The notes below the pieces were generated by a model, which was given only the letters and a program-made list of their open reading frames with translations, was not told the DNA's origin and made no database searches. Shown here piece after piece: positions 9,068 through 17,995 of a DNA stretch of 64,000 nucleotides. A program made the translations under genes and the position numbers. How positions within the stretch are numbered: position 1 is the stretch's first letter; each line of letters begins with the position of its first letter. Source of the stretch: Actinomycetota bacterium (GTDB lineage: Bacteria > Actinomycetota > Actinomycetes > Streptosporangiales > Streptosporangiaceae); contig PMSU01000163.1 in the NCBI GenBank assembly GCA_003168255.1, positions 1-64,000 on the forward strand, given 5' to 3'.

Positions 9068-10168
9068 GTGACGCAAGTGTTCGCCACATCAGACAACGGC
9101 AGCGGATCAGCCGATCACTCCGGACACGAGCAGATCGTCTTCTGCCACGACGCCCCGACCGGGCTGCGGGCAATCATCGCGATCCACTCCACGACGCTTG
9201 GCCCCGCGCTCGGCGGTACCCGCTTCTACCCCTATCAGAGCGAATCGCAGGCCCTGGCCGACGCGCTCAACCTGTCCAGGGCCATGAGTTACAAGAACGC
9301 GCTTGCCGGGCTCGATCACGGCGGCGGGAAGGCCGTGATCATCGGCGATCCGGCCCGGCAGAAGTCGGAGGCGCTGCTGCGCGCCTACGGCAGGTTCGTC
9401 GAGTCGCTGGGCGGGCGCTACATCACGGCATGTGACGTCGGCACCTTCAGCGAGGACATGGACGTCGTCGCGCGGGAATGCCGTCACGTGACGGGCCGCA
9501 CGGCCTGGGACGGCGGGGCCGGCGATTCGTCTGTGCTCACCGCCTTCGGCGTGTTCCAGGGCATGCGGGCGGCCGCGGAGCACGCCTGGGGCAGCACCAG
9601 CCTGGAAGGCAGGCGGGTCGGGGTGGAGGGTGTCGGCAAGGTCGGCACCCGCCTGGTGGATCATCTCGCCGAGGCGGGAGCAGAGCTGGTGATCTGCGAT
9701 GTCGACCCGCATGCCGTCGAGCGGATCCGGGCCAGGCATCCGGGCGTCACGCCGGCGGCGGACCGGCGCGCGCTGATCGCCAGGGAGCTTGACATCCTCG
9801 CCCCGTGCGCACTTGGCGGCACTATCGACGATGACACCGTCGGCGCCCTGACCGCGAGGATCGTCTGCGGCGGCGCCAACAACCAGCTGGCCCACGCCGG
9901 CATCGAGAAGATGCTGGCCGACCGAGACATCCTCTACGCGCCGGACTACCTGGTGAATTCGGGCGGCGTGATCCAGGTGGCGGACGAGCTGGCTGGGTTC
10001 TGCTTCGACCGGGCCAAGGCCCGGGCCGAGAAGATTTTCGACACCACCCGCAGGATCTTCGCGCTCGCCGATGAGGAGGGGGTGCCTCCCGCCGTGGCCG
10101 CCGACAGGCTCGCCGAGCGAAGGATGTCCGAGATAGGCAGGCTGCGCGGTATCTGGCTACCGGGCTGA
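9068..10168 (+). CDS. vdh: Leu/Val/Phe-type amino-acid dehydrogenase (probable valine dehydrogenase)
   Basis: 366 residues. It catalyses NAD-dependent oxidative deamination of a branched-chain or aromatic amino acid to the 2-oxo acid. The N-terminal substrate domain shows the family's GGTRFYPY and [21 protein letters not shown], where the latter contains the catalytic lysine in GGGK. The Rossmann motif GVEGVGKVG begins at about residue 186, and GGANNQLAH and PDYLVNSGG follow. Start GTG at 9068 is directly after CACA, and the spacing suggests a weak ribosome site (GAAGAG). The homologous position in Streptomyces holds vdh. Valine preference is inferred from synteny, since leucine dehydrogenase would look much the same. 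Confidence 0.85.
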   Translation: MTQVFATSDNGSGSADHSGHEQIVFCHDAPTGLRAIIAIHSTTLGPALGGTRFYPYQSESQALADALNLSRAMSYKNALAGLDHGGGKAVIIGDPARQKSEALLRAYGRFVESLGGRYITACDVGTFSEDMDVVARECRHVTGRTAWDGGAGDSSVLTAFGVFQGMRAAAEHAWGSTSLEGRRVGVEGVGKVGTRLVDHLAEAGAELVICDVDPHAVERIRARHPGVTPAADRRALIARELDILAPCALGGTIDDDTVGALTARIVCGGANNQLAHAGIEKMLADRDILYAPDYLVNSGGVIQVADELAGFCFDRAKARAEKIFDTTRRIFALADEEGVPPAVAADRLAERRMSEIGRLRGIWLPG

Positions 10169-10356
10169 CACCCGGTCAGCGGAGCGCGGGCTTCATAAAC
10201 CGGGTACCGTTATACGGGTACGAAAGGCTGGCACGCGCTGCCCTCCAGACGTTGGAGCGGGCGACGGGTCGGCTTGCTGTGCGGGAAAGCCGGCAAGCAG
10301 GTTAGCGTAAGCAGTGGCCTGACCGGGCCAGAAGAATGTTCAAGGGGGTCGAGCCA

Positions 10357-10560
10357 ATGGGGCGCGGCCGAGCCAAGGCCAAGCAGGTGAAGGTTGCCCG
10401 CCAGCTGAAGTACAGCAGTGGCGGAATGGACCTTGACCAGCTGCAGGCCGAGCTGGGTAGCAGCACGGACCAGCAGGACGAGGACCACGCGGACTCGTAT
10501 TCGGATTTCGGCGATCGCTACGCCGACGAGGAGGGCGAGGGCGCAGACGCCAGCGCCTGA
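10357..10560 (+). CDS. DUF3073 family small protein
   Basis: 67 residues starting MGRGRAKAKQVKVARQLKY, the hallmark of DUF3073. A very acidic tail follows (DQQDEDHADSYSDFGDRYADEEGEGADA). The frame extends 21 bases upstream, but AAGGGGGTCGAGCC gives the proper ribosome site for the ATG at 10357. The family is widespread in actinomycetes, highly expressed in some, and without known function. The basic head and acidic tail suggest nucleic-acid or ribosome contact, which is only a guess. It lies convergent to purM, separated by a minisatellite. Confidence 0.88.
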   Translation: MGRGRAKAKQVKVARQLKYSSGGMDLDQLQAELGSSTDQQDEDHADSYSDFGDRYADEEGEGADASA

Positions 10561-10589
10561 GCGACTACCGCCCAGGCCTGGTGCGTTGT

Positions 10590-10750
10590 GCCAGCGTGCG
10601 TCGGTGCGTGTCGGCCGGTCCCTCCGCCAGCGTGCGCCGGTACCTGTCCACCCCGGGTGCCTCCGCCAGCGTGCGCCGGTACCTGTCCACCCCGGGTATC
10701 TCCGCTAGCGTGCGCCGGTGCGTGTCGGCCGGTCCCTCAGCCAGCGTGCG
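10590..10750. repeat. Minisatellite of 36-39 bp units between DUF3073 and purM
   Basis: GCCAGCGTGCG-type starts occur at 10590, 10626, 10665, 10704 (as GCTAGCGTGCG) and 10740, giving periods of 36, 39, 39 and 36. The two inner units carry GTACCTGTCCACCCCGGGT, and the outer ones carry GTGCGTGTCGGCCGGTCCCTC. The array ends inside the last codons of purM (which ends at 10737, minus). Confidence 0.85.
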
Positions 10751-11804
10751 ACCCGGTTAGCCGTGCGGTACCGCGCGTACCTGGAGCCTGGATAACCTGG
10801 CCGACATGCCAGGCGGGTACGCCGCGCGCGGTGAGCAGGCCAACCGCGCGGTCCGCGTCGTCGGCCGCGACCACGGCTGCCATGCCCACGCCCATGTTGA
10901 AGACCCGCTCCATCTCATCCAGGTCCACCGGGCCGCGGTCGGCAAGGATGCCGAATACCGCCGGCGGGCGCCAGCTGCCGCGGTCCAGCACGGCGGTGGT
11001 GTCCGGCGGCAGCACCCGCGCCAGATTCGCGGCCAGGCCGCCGCCGGTGATGTGCGCATACGCGTGCACGTCGCACTCTCGGGCCAGCGACAGGCAGTCG
11101 CGGGCATAGATCCGGGCCGGCACCAGCAGCTCCTCGCCGAGCGGCTTGTCAAGCCCGGGCAGCTCGGCGTCGAGCCCGAGCCCGGCCCGGTCAATCACCA
11201 TCCGGACGAGCGAGAACCCGTTGCAGTGCAGCCCGGATGAGGCCATGGCGATCACCACGTCACCGGGCCTTACCCGGTCAGGGCCGAGCAGCTCGTCCGC
11301 CTCGACAACGCCGGTAGCCGCCCCGGCCAGGTCGAAGTCATCGCGCCCGAGGTGTCCAGGGTGCTCGGCGGTCTCACCGCCGAGCAGGGCACACCCCGCC
11401 ATGGCGCATCCGTCGGCGACGCCGGAGACGATCGCGGCGACCCGCTCAGGGACAACGGATCCGCAGACCAGGTAGTCGGTGAGGAACAGCGGCTCCGCCC
11501 CGCAGGCCACCAGGTCGTCCGCCACCATGGCGACCAGGTCGATCCCGACCGTGTCGTACCTGCCGAGGCGGCTGGCAATCGCCACTTTGGTGCCCACGCC
11601 GTCGGTGGAGGTGGCCAGCACCGGCCGCCGGTAGGAGGCCAGCTTGCTCGCGTCGAACAGCCCGGCGAACCCGCCGATCCCGCCGATGACCTCGGGCCTT
11701 CCGGTACGGGCGACGTGCTCGCGGATGAGCTCGACCGCAGCCTCCCCCGCGCCGATATCCACGCCCGACGCCGCGTAACCGGCCGGCTGGCTGGCCTGAG
11801 TCAT
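10737..11804 (-). CDS. purM: Phosphoribosylformylglycinamidine cyclo-ligase (AIR synthetase)
   Basis: 355 residues. It converts FGAM plus ATP to AIR, the fifth step of purine synthesis. The AIRS fold is recognisable by SGVDIGAGEAAVELI at the start, the ATP/phosphate region STDGVGTK, the GGETAEHPG loop and the C-terminal HITGGGLAANLARVLP and NMGVGM. Its start ATG overlaps the stop of purF by 4 bases, so the two are translationally coupled. The C-terminus reaches into a minisatellite at 10740. Confidence 0.95.
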   Translation of the reverse strand: MTQASQPAGYAASGVDIGAGEAAVELIREHVARTGRPEVIGGIGGFAGLFDASKLASYRRPVLATSTDGVGTKVAIASRLGRYDTVGIDLVAMVADDLVACGAEPLFLTDYLVCGSVVPERVAAIVSGVADGCAMAGCALLGGETAEHPGHLGRDDFDLAGAATGVVEADELLGPDRVRPGDVVIAMASSGLHCNGFSLVRMVIDRAGLGLDAELPGLDKPLGEELLVPARIYARDCLSLARECDVHAYAHITGGGLAANLARVLPPDTTAVLDRGSWRPPAVFGILADRGPVDLDEMERVFNMGVGMAAVVAADDADRAVGLLTARGVPAWHVGQVIQAPGTRGTARLTGSHAG

Positions 11805-13288
11805 GACCTGACGTCCTCGAGCATGTGCTTGCCGCGCTCGGCCGCGGCGACCGGAATCGGGTACCTACCGTCGAAGCAGGCATGGCAGAGCCGCTCACCG
11901 GGCACGGTGGTGGCTGCGATCAGGCCCTCGAGCGAGACGTACCCGAGTGAGTCGGCGCCGATGGAAGCCGTGATCTCCGCCACCGATGACCTGCCCGCGA
12001 TGAGCTCGTCGCGGGTGGCGAAATCGATGCCGTAGAAGCACGGCCAGGTCACCGGCGGGCTCGAGATCCGCACGTGTACCTGCGCGGCACCAGCCTCGCG
12101 GAGCATGGCCACGATGGCTTGCTGGGTATTTCCCCGGACGATCGAATCGTCGACCACGACTACCCGCTGGCCGGCGATCGCATCCCTGAGCGGATTCAGC
12201 TTGAGCTTGATGCCGCGCTCACGGATGGTCTGGCTGGGCTGGATGAACGTGCGGCCCACATAGGAGTTCTTGACTAGGCCCTGGCCGTACGGGATGCCGC
12301 TTGCCTGCGCATAGCCGATCGCAGCCGGGGTGCCCGACTCGGGCACCGGGATCACCAGGTCGGCGTCGGCCGGATGCTCGGCTGCCAGGGTGCGGCCGAC
12401 CTCTACCCGGGTGGCCTGCACGCCCCGGCCGGCGATCGTGGTGTCGGGCCGGGCCAGGTATACGTACTCGAACAGGCAGCCCTTAGGCTGGGCGGGAGCG
12501 AAGGTGCGCGAAGAGACACCCCGCTCGTCGATGCTGATGAGCTCGCCGGGCTCCACCTCGCGGACGAACGCCGCCCCGACGATGTCCAGCGCGGCCGTCT
12601 CGCTCGCCACCACCCAGCCGCGAGCCAGCTTGCCGAGCACGAGCGGCCGGAACCCCTGCGGGTCACGGGCCGCGTACAGGGTCTTCTCGTCCATGAACAC
12701 CAGCGAGAACGCACCCCGGACCAGGGGCAGCGCGGCAAAGGCCGCGTCACCCAGCCCGCCTGGCGCCAGCCCGCCCGGCGGGTTCGCGAACAGCGCGGCG
12801 AGCACGTCGGTGTCCGAGGTTCCCTTGAGCGCGGCCGGGTGGACAAGCCCGCCGTCGCCGTCGGCCTGGGCCGCGCTGAGGCCCGCGGCGAGCTCTAGCG
12901 TGTTGATCAGGTTGCCGTTGTGACCGAGAGCCAGGCCCGCCGATGGCGTCGCGCGGAACGTCGGCTGGGCGTTCTGCCACACCGAGGCGCCGCTGGTGGA
13001 GTACCTACAGTGACCGATCGCGAGGTGCCCGCGCAGGGTGCTGAGCACCGACTCGTCGAATACCTGGGCCACCAGGCCCATGTCCTTGTAGACGATGATG
13101 CGGGTGCCGTCGCTTACCGCGATCCCGGCCGACTCCTGGCCTCTGTGCTGTAGCGCGTACAGACCGTAATAGGCGAGCTTGGCGACGTCCTCCCCCGGGC
13201 ACCAGGCACCGAACACGCCACAGGCATCGCGTGGAGGGTGGTCAGATGGATCCAGGTCATCCGTCAGCCGACCGTCGGGCTTGACCAC
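11801..13288 (-). CDS. purF: Amidophosphoribosyltransferase
   Basis: 495 residues. It transfers glutamine-derived ammonia to PRPP, the first committed step of purine synthesis. The N-terminal glutaminase nucleophile is Cys23 in PRDACGVFGAW, so a 22-residue propeptide must be removed. RGQESAGI and GHCRYSTSG follow. The PRTase domain has the PRPP loop VVVDDSIVRGNT. The C-terminal CFDGRYPIPV has the Cys that ligates an Fe-S cluster in Bacillus-type enzymes, and other Cys are present (PCFYGIDFATR). Length fits the 4Fe-4S class. It forms the first gene of the purF-purM pair. Confidence 0.96.
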   Translation of the reverse strand: MVKPDGRLTDDLDPSDHPPRDACGVFGAWCPGEDVAKLAYYGLYALQHRGQESAGIAVSDGTRIIVYKDMGLVAQVFDESVLSTLRGHLAIGHCRYSTSGASVWQNAQPTFRATPSAGLALGHNGNLINTLELAAGLSAAQADGDGGLVHPAALKGTSDTDVLAALFANPPGGLAPGGLGDAAFAALPLVRGAFSLVFMDEKTLYAARDPQGFRPLVLGKLARGWVVASETAALDIVGAAFVREVEPGELISIDERGVSSRTFAPAQPKGCLFEYVYLARPDTTIAGRGVQATRVEVGRTLAAEHPADADLVIPVPESGTPAAIGYAQASGIPYGQGLVKNSYVGRTFIQPSQTIRERGIKLKLNPLRDAIAGQRVVVVDDSIVRGNTQQAIVAMLREAGAAQVHVRISSPPVTWPCFYGIDFATRDELIAGRSSVAEITASIGADSLGYVSLEGLIAATTVPGERLCHACFDGRYPIPVAAAERGKHMLEDVRS

Positions 13289-13336
13289 GCTGGTCAGTCT
13301 AGTGGCGCCGGTCCACCGGCCGGGACCACCCCCGCC

Positions 13337-13720
13337 TCAGCGGGCCGGCGGCCGCGTCAGCGGCAGGTACGCAGACACATCCGCCCGGATGCCGCTGGCC
13401 ATGATGCGCCCGTCCGCCGCCGCCGCCGCCCAGGTCAGCCGGCCGGTGGCCAGCTTGATCCAGGTGACCGGATCGGTCTCCACGACATTGGGCGGGGTCC
13501 CGCGGGTGTGCCGCGGCCCGTCCACGCACTGCACCGCGGCATAGGGCGGGATCCTGACCTCGACGGCCCGTCCCGGGGCCCGCGTGGCGAGCAGATCCAG
13601 CAGGTACCGCACCGCGGTGCGCAGTTCCTGCCGCCGCGACGGCTCGCCTGCGTCCAGCGCGGCCAGCACGGCGGCGACTGACTCCTCGCCGCAGCCTGGG
13701 TCGCCGGAGGGCGATGGCAT
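13337..13720 (-). CDS. Sterol-carrier-protein-like (SCP2 fold) small protein
   Basis: 127 residues. The C-terminal half (EVRIPPYAAVQCVDGPRHTRGTPPNVVETDP, then TWIKLATGRLTWAAAAADGRIMASGIRADVSAYLPL) is the form of the SCP2-like protein that sits between purF and purL in Streptomyces as I recall. The motif of a Trp followed by alternating small residues and a SG-x-RAD ending is typical of MDMPI/SCP2 C-terminal folds. It probably binds a small hydrophobic or metal ligand. There is no evidence of a role in purine synthesis beyond the position. Confidence 0.8.
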   Translation of the reverse strand: MPSPSGDPGCGEESVAAVLAALDAGEPSRRQELRTAVRYLLDLLATRAPGRAVEVRIPPYAAVQCVDGPRHTRGTPPNVVETDPVTWIKLATGRLTWAAAAADGRIMASGIRADVSAYLPLTRPPAR

Positions 13721-13737
13721 CGGCGCGGTCCCGCTGA

Positions 13738-16020
13738 TCAGCCGAACAGCGCGGGCAACGTGCCGCCATGCGCCGCCGCGAGCTCGGCCAGGGGGATCTC
13801 GAAGCAGTCCGCCACCAGCAGGCTGTCGCCGCCCACGCTGCCCAGCACCTCGGCCGGCAGGTCATGCTCGGCGGCGAGCGCGGCGAAGGCCGGCTGCGAG
13901 CCGGGCCGCACGGCCACCACAGCGCGGGCCGCCGACTCGCTGAACAGATAACTGAACGGGTCGCCAGGCAGCGTGACCCGGCAGCCGAGCCCACCGCGCA
14001 GGCACGACTCGGCGAGCGCGATGGCTAGCCCGCCGTCGGACAGGTCGTGCGCCGCCGCGAGCAGGCCGCCGCTGGCGGCCGCGATCAGCACCGCGGCCAG
14101 CGAGCGCTCGGCATCCAGGTCCGGCCGCGGCGGCCGCCCGCCCAGGTGCCCATGCGTCACCTGCGCCCACGCGGACCCACCGAGCTCCAGCCTGGTCCGG
14201 CCGAGCAGGACAATGCTCGCTCCGCCGGTAGCGAACCCGATCGACAGCCGCCGCCGCACGTCGTCATGGACGCCGAGCACCCCGACCACCGGTGTCGGGT
14301 GGATGGCGGCGCCGCCGGTCTGGTTGTAGAAGCTCACGTTGCCGCCGGTGACCGGGATGCCGAGCGTCGCGCAGCCGTCGGCCAGCCCGGCGGTGGCCTG
14401 CTCGAACTGCCACATGACACCGGGATCCTCGGGCGAGCCGAAGTTCAGGCAGTTCGTCACCGCGAGCGGCCTGGCGCCGGTGGCGGCGACGTTGCGGTAC
14501 GCCTCGGCGAGGGCGAGCTGGGTGCCGGCGTAGGGATCGAGCTTGCAGTAGCGCCCGTTGCCGTCGGTGGCCAGGGCCACCCCCAGGCCGGTCCGCTCGT
14601 CGATGCGCAGCAGTCCGGCGTCCTCGGGCATGGCCAGCACCGTGTTGCCGCGTACGTAGCGGTCGTACTGCTGGGTGACCCAGGTCTTGTCGGCGAGACC
14701 CGGCGAGGCGAGCAGGTCAAGCAGCGTCGCCCGCAGCCCTGAGCCGGTCGCCGGCCGGGCCAGCCCGGCCGGGTCGGCCGCGGCCAGCGCGTCCTGCCCG
14801 GCGGGCCTGGCCACCGGGCGGTGGTACACCGGGCCGTCGTCGGCCGCGCTGCCCGGCGGCATGTCCACGATCAGCTCGCCGTGCCAGGTCATCTCCAGCC
14901 TGCCGGTGTCGGTCACCTCGCCGATCACGGTCGCCTGCACGCCCCACTTCGCGCAGACCGCCAGGAAGCCGTCGGTGTGCCGCGGCTCCACCACGGCGGC
15001 CATCCGCTCCTGCGACTCGCTCCGCAGGATCTCCGCAGGCCGCAGCGACGCGTCCCTGGTCGGCACGGCGTCCAGGCTGACCCGCATGCCGCCCGTCCCG
15101 GCGGCGGCGAGCTCGGCGGTCGCACAGGAGATGCCGGCCGCGCCAAGATCCTGGATCGCGGTCACCAGGCCGGACGAGTACAGCTCCAGGCAGCACTCGA
15201 TCAGCAGCTTCTCCATGAACGGGTCGCCGACCTGCACGCTCGGCCGCTTCGAAGACTCCCCGCCGTCTTCGGCATTTTGATTTCCGAACGACGCGCTGGC
15301 AAGCACCGAGGCACCGCCGATGCCGTCGGGCCCTGTCCTGGAGCCAAAGAGGACGACCTTGTTGCCCGGACCGGTGGCCGCGGCAAACTTCATGTCGCCA
15401 TGCCGCATCACCCCCACGCACAGGGCGTTCACCAGGGGGTTCCCGGCGTAACACGGATCGAATGCCAGCTCGCCGCCGATGTTGGGCAGGCCGAGGCAGT
15501 TGCCGTAGAACGAGATGCCGCCGACCACACCGGGCAGCACCCGGCGGGTGTCCGCGGCGTCCGCCGGGCCGAACCGCAGCGCGTCCATCACCGCGACCGG
15601 GCGCGCGCCCATCGCGAGGATGTCCCGGACGATGCCGCCCACCCCGGTGGCCGCGCCCTGATAAGGCTCCACGTACGAGGGGTGATTGTGCGACTCGATC
15701 TTGAAGGTGACCGCGTAGCCCTGGCCGATGTCCACCACGCCCGCCTGCTCGCCGATGCCGGCCAGCAGCGCGGCCGACTCCGGTGCCTTATCGGCGAACT
15801 GCCGCAGGTAAACCTTGGACGACTTGTAGGAGCAGTGCTCGCTCCACATCCCGGAGTAGATGGCCAGCTCCGAATCGGTGGGGCGGCGGCGCAGGACGTC
15901 CCGGATCCGGTCGTACTCGGCGGCGGTCAGGCCGAGTTCCGCGAACGGCTGCTGACGTCCAGGGGTGGCCGCGGCCACGCTGACCGTGTCCTGGCCACTC
16001 GGCCCTGGCCCGCCGGTCAT
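13738..16020 (-). CDS. purL: Phosphoribosylformylglycinamidine synthase subunit II
   Basis: 760 residues, the usual size of the PurL that works with separate PurS and PurQ. It catalyses FGAR to FGAM with ATP and ammonia from PurQ. Motifs include [10 protein letters not shown] near residue 60, [23 protein letters not shown] (ATP and FGAR site), [15 protein letters not shown], and [15 protein letters not shown]. The second half has [30 protein letters not shown] and [17 protein letters not shown]. Its ATG overlaps the purQ stop as ATGA, so PurQ and PurL are coupled. Confidence 0.96.
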   Translation of the reverse strand: MTGGPGPSGQDTVSVAAATPGRQQPFAELGLTAAEYDRIRDVLRRRPTDSELAIYSGMWSEHCSYKSSKVYLRQFADKAPESAALLAGIGEQAGVVDIGQGYAVTFKIESHNHPSYVEPYQGAATGVGGIVRDILAMGARPVAVMDALRFGPADAADTRRVLPGVVGGISFYGNCLGLPNIGGELAFDPCYAGNPLVNALCVGVMRHGDMKFAAATGPGNKVVLFGSRTGPDGIGGASVLASASFGNQNAEDGGESSKRPSVQVGDPFMEKLLIECCLELYSSGLVTAIQDLGAAGISCATAELAAAGTGGMRVSLDAVPTRDASLRPAEILRSESQERMAAVVEPRHTDGFLAVCAKWGVQATVIGEVTDTGRLEMTWHGELIVDMPPGSAADDGPVYHRPVARPAGQDALAAADPAGLARPATGSGLRATLLDLLASPGLADKTWVTQQYDRYVRGNTVLAMPEDAGLLRIDERTGLGVALATDGNGRYCKLDPYAGTQLALAEAYRNVAATGARPLAVTNCLNFGSPEDPGVMWQFEQATAGLADGCATLGIPVTGGNVSFYNQTGGAAIHPTPVVGVLGVHDDVRRRLSIGFATGGASIVLLGRTRLELGGSAWAQVTHGHLGGRPPRPDLDAERSLAAVLIAAASGGLLAAAHDLSDGGLAIALAESCLRGGLGCRVTLPGDPFSYLFSESAARAVVAVRPGSQPAFAALAAEHDLPAEVLGSVGGDSLLVADCFEIPLAELAAAHGGTLPALFG

Positions 16021-16694
16021 GCGCCCGCCAGTACCGAGATCACCGACGCGAAGAAGCCCAGGCCGTCGCTGCCGGGCCCGGTGAGCTCGTCCACCGCATG
16101 TTCGGGGTGCGGCATCAGGCCTACCACGCTGCCAGAGTCACTGCATATGCCGGCAATGTCGGCTGCGGAGCCGTTCGGATTAATCTCGATATAACGGGCC
16201 ACCACCTGGCCGGCCGCCTCAAGCTCAGCCAGCGTGCCGGGATCCGCGGCGTAGGCCCCCTCGCCGCTCTTGAGCGGCACGACTATCTGCTGCCCAGCCG
16301 TATATCCGCTGGTCCACGGCGTGCGCGCGGTCTCGATTCGCAGCCGCACGTCGCGGCTGATGAAGCGGAGGCCAGCGTTGCGGGTGAGCGCGCCGGGCAG
16401 CAGGTGGGCCTCGCAGAGAATCTGGAAGCCGTTGCAGATGCCGAGCACCGGCAGGCCGGCCCTGGCCGCGGGCACCAGCGCGGACATCACCGGGGCGAAC
16501 CGGGCGATCGCGCCGCACCGGAGGTAGTCGCCGTAGGAGAAACCGCCGGGCAGGATCACCGCATCGACGCCGTGCAGGTCACGCTCCCCGTGCCAGAGCG
16601 GCACCGGTTCGCCGCCGGCCCGGGTCACCGCGCGGGCGGCGTCGGCGTCGTCGAGCGACCCGGGGAACGTCACCACCCCGACCCTGGCCGTCAT
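16017..16694 (-). CDS. purQ: Phosphoribosylformylglycinamidine synthase subunit I (glutaminase)
   Basis: 225 residues from ATG at 16694, chosen because AGGAGGAAACCAGCG precedes it. The longer upstream frame is Pro/His-rich and does not match the family. A class I glutamine amidotransferase: [19 protein letters not shown] at the start, the [12 protein letters not shown] loop, the nucleophile Cys in [10 protein letters not shown], and the His/Glu of the triad in [10 protein letters not shown]. It supplies ammonia to PurL. An anti-sigma-type gene separates it from purS. Confidence 0.95.
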   Translation of the reverse strand: MTARVGVVTFPGSLDDADAARAVTRAGGEPVPLWHGERDLHGVDAVILPGGFSYGDYLRCGAIARFAPVMSALVPAARAGLPVLGICNGFQILCEAHLLPGALTRNAGLRFISRDVRLRIETARTPWTSGYTAGQQIVVPLKSGEGAYAADPGTLAELEAAGQVVARYIEINPNGSAADIAGICSDSGSVVGLMPHPEHAVDELTGPGSDGLGFFASVISVLAGA

Positions 16695-16840
16695 CGCTGG
16701 TTTCCTCCTGCGGCACAGGCACGCTGGAGGGTGCGGCATGGGACCTGAATGCGGACCATGGTCGCAGCCAGCGGGCGGGTCGGCACCTGCACGTCCCGCA
16801 GGCATGCCCGGGACGGGTGGTACGCAGGCAGGCTACCCGG

Positions 16841-17446
16841 TCAGCCCACTTCGCGCAGCGCGGCGGTATCCGCCGCGGCGGTCCGGGTGGGCAGGCCGCC
16901 GGCGTGCCGCCCGTTCACGGCGGGAGCCCAGGTGAGCTGCTTGCGCATCGACACCACCGTGCCGCGGGCCGCGGTGCCGCGCAGGGTCAGGTCGTCCACG
17001 CAGGCGCGCATGATGGTGAGCCCGCGCCCGGACTCGGAAATCTGCGAGATGTCCTGATCCGCCTCGGCGCGGGCCGACGAACGCCGCTGCCACATCCGGG
17101 TGCCGCCGCGGAGCGGATGGCCGTTGTGGCGGCGGCCAGGCTTGGTCCCGTTGGCTGACTGCCCGTTGGCGATCTCCAGCAGGCAGTCATCCTTGCCGAC
17201 GCTGGCTGAGACCTCGTACTCGCCGCAGCGCGCGTCATGCTTGAGCACGTTGGTGCAGGCCTCGGTCGCGGCGAGCAGGAGATCGGCCACGCATTCCTCG
17301 TCCGCACCAAAGCCAAGCAGCGTGCCGCCAAGCACCCGCCGCATGACCGGAACACTCAATGCCTCACAGGGAAGCACGAGGCAGAATCTCACGTCCCCAC
17401 CCAGAACCTCGACGTTCTTCACCCCAGTACGCACCAGCCTCTGCAT
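16841..17446 (-). CDS. RsbW-like ATP-binding protein (anti-sigma factor / serine kinase type)
   Basis: 201 residues with a HATPase_c_2 domain (about residues 20-165). The N-box is ATEACTNVLKHD and the G-box is ESGRGLTIMRACVDD. The first 15 residues contain MQRLVRTGVKNVEVLGGD, and the last 40 are Arg/Ala-rich and probably disordered. Family members bind ATP and either hold an alternative sigma factor or phosphorylate an anti-anti-sigma partner. No partner gene lies next to it. Candidates in the window that could act in the same kind of pathway are the PP2C protein at 54107 and the sigma factors, but no link is shown. It is placed between purQ and purS in the same orientation, which is unexpected for a purine cluster. 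Confidence 0.85.
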   Translation of the reverse strand: MQRLVRTGVKNVEVLGGDVRFCLVLPCEALSVPVMRRVLGGTLLGFGADEECVADLLLAATEACTNVLKHDARCGEYEVSASVGKDDCLLEIANGQSANGTKPGRRHNGHPLRGGTRMWQRRSSARAEADQDISQISESGRGLTIMRACVDDLTLRGTAARGTVVSMRKQLTWAPAVNGRHAGGLPTRTAAADTAALREVG

Positions 17447-17553
17447 CCCCCAGCGTCACAGGGAAAGTGACCCATACTGGGAAAGGTTTCCCAAACTCAG
17501 CGCCGAATAACCGCGAACTTTCGATCTTCTTCGCTGCTGGTCACGGGCTGTAG

Positions 17554-17796
17554 TCACACTGTGCGCAGCGAGAAATCCTCAAGGACGGGGTTGGCCAGCA
17601 GCTCGGCCGCCAGCTCGGCGATCCGGGCGAGTGCCGCGTCATCCGCCGGACCGCTGAGCTCTACCTCAAACCGCTTGCCCTGCCGGATCCCGGCTACCTG
17701 GCCGAAGCCGAGACGGCGGCACGCGCCCGCGATCGCCTCGCCTTGCGGGTCATGAATCTCGGGCTTGAGAACCACATCGACGACAACCCTGGCCAC
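17554..17796 (-). CDS. purS: Phosphoribosylformylglycinamidine synthase subunit PurS
   Basis: 80 residues beginning RVVVDVVLKPEIHDPQGEAI. It carries the family's GF-x-x-V-x-x-I-R-QGKRFEVEL motif in the middle and the LLANPVLEDF ending. PurS dimerises and bridges PurL and PurQ. It lies 107 bp before the RsbW-like gene and is divergent from the 2-oxo-acid dehydrogenase operon. Confidence 0.95.
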   Translation of the reverse strand: MARVVVDVVLKPEIHDPQGEAIAGACRRLGFGQVAGIRQGKRFEVELSGPADDAALARIAELAAELLANPVLEDFSLRTV

Positions 17797-17836
17797 ATAC
17801 CCTCCATGCGCCGACTCTCACCGAGGACATATCCTC

Positions 17837-17857
17837 CGTGACACTGACTCTGTCACG
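17837..17857. promoter_or_regulatory. Inverted repeat CGTGACA-N7-TGTCACG in the purS/E1-alpha divergent region
   Basis: Seven-base arms (17837-17843 and 17851-17857) around CTGACTC. It is 40 bp upstream of purS and about 140 bp before the E1 alpha start, so it could act on either. The size and arm spacing fit a homodimeric helix-turn-helix regulator. No regulator gene is adjacent. Confidence 0.5.
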
Positions 17858-17995
17858 ATGACGGTAGTGGACCCGGGCTGGGTGCACTGCGAACAAGGCC
17901 GCGTCCCTGGCGGCGTTACCAGCGGCGCCGGGGGCGAACCAACGGCCGGCCACGGTGATCCCGGCGACCGGCCCCGAGTACGCAAGGAGAGGCAC

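Noticed and set aside
14821-16194. 457-residue open frame on the plus strand opposite purL
   Set aside because: Antisense to a clear PurL. It is His/Arg-rich, lacks a ribosome site, and is a by-product of high GC.
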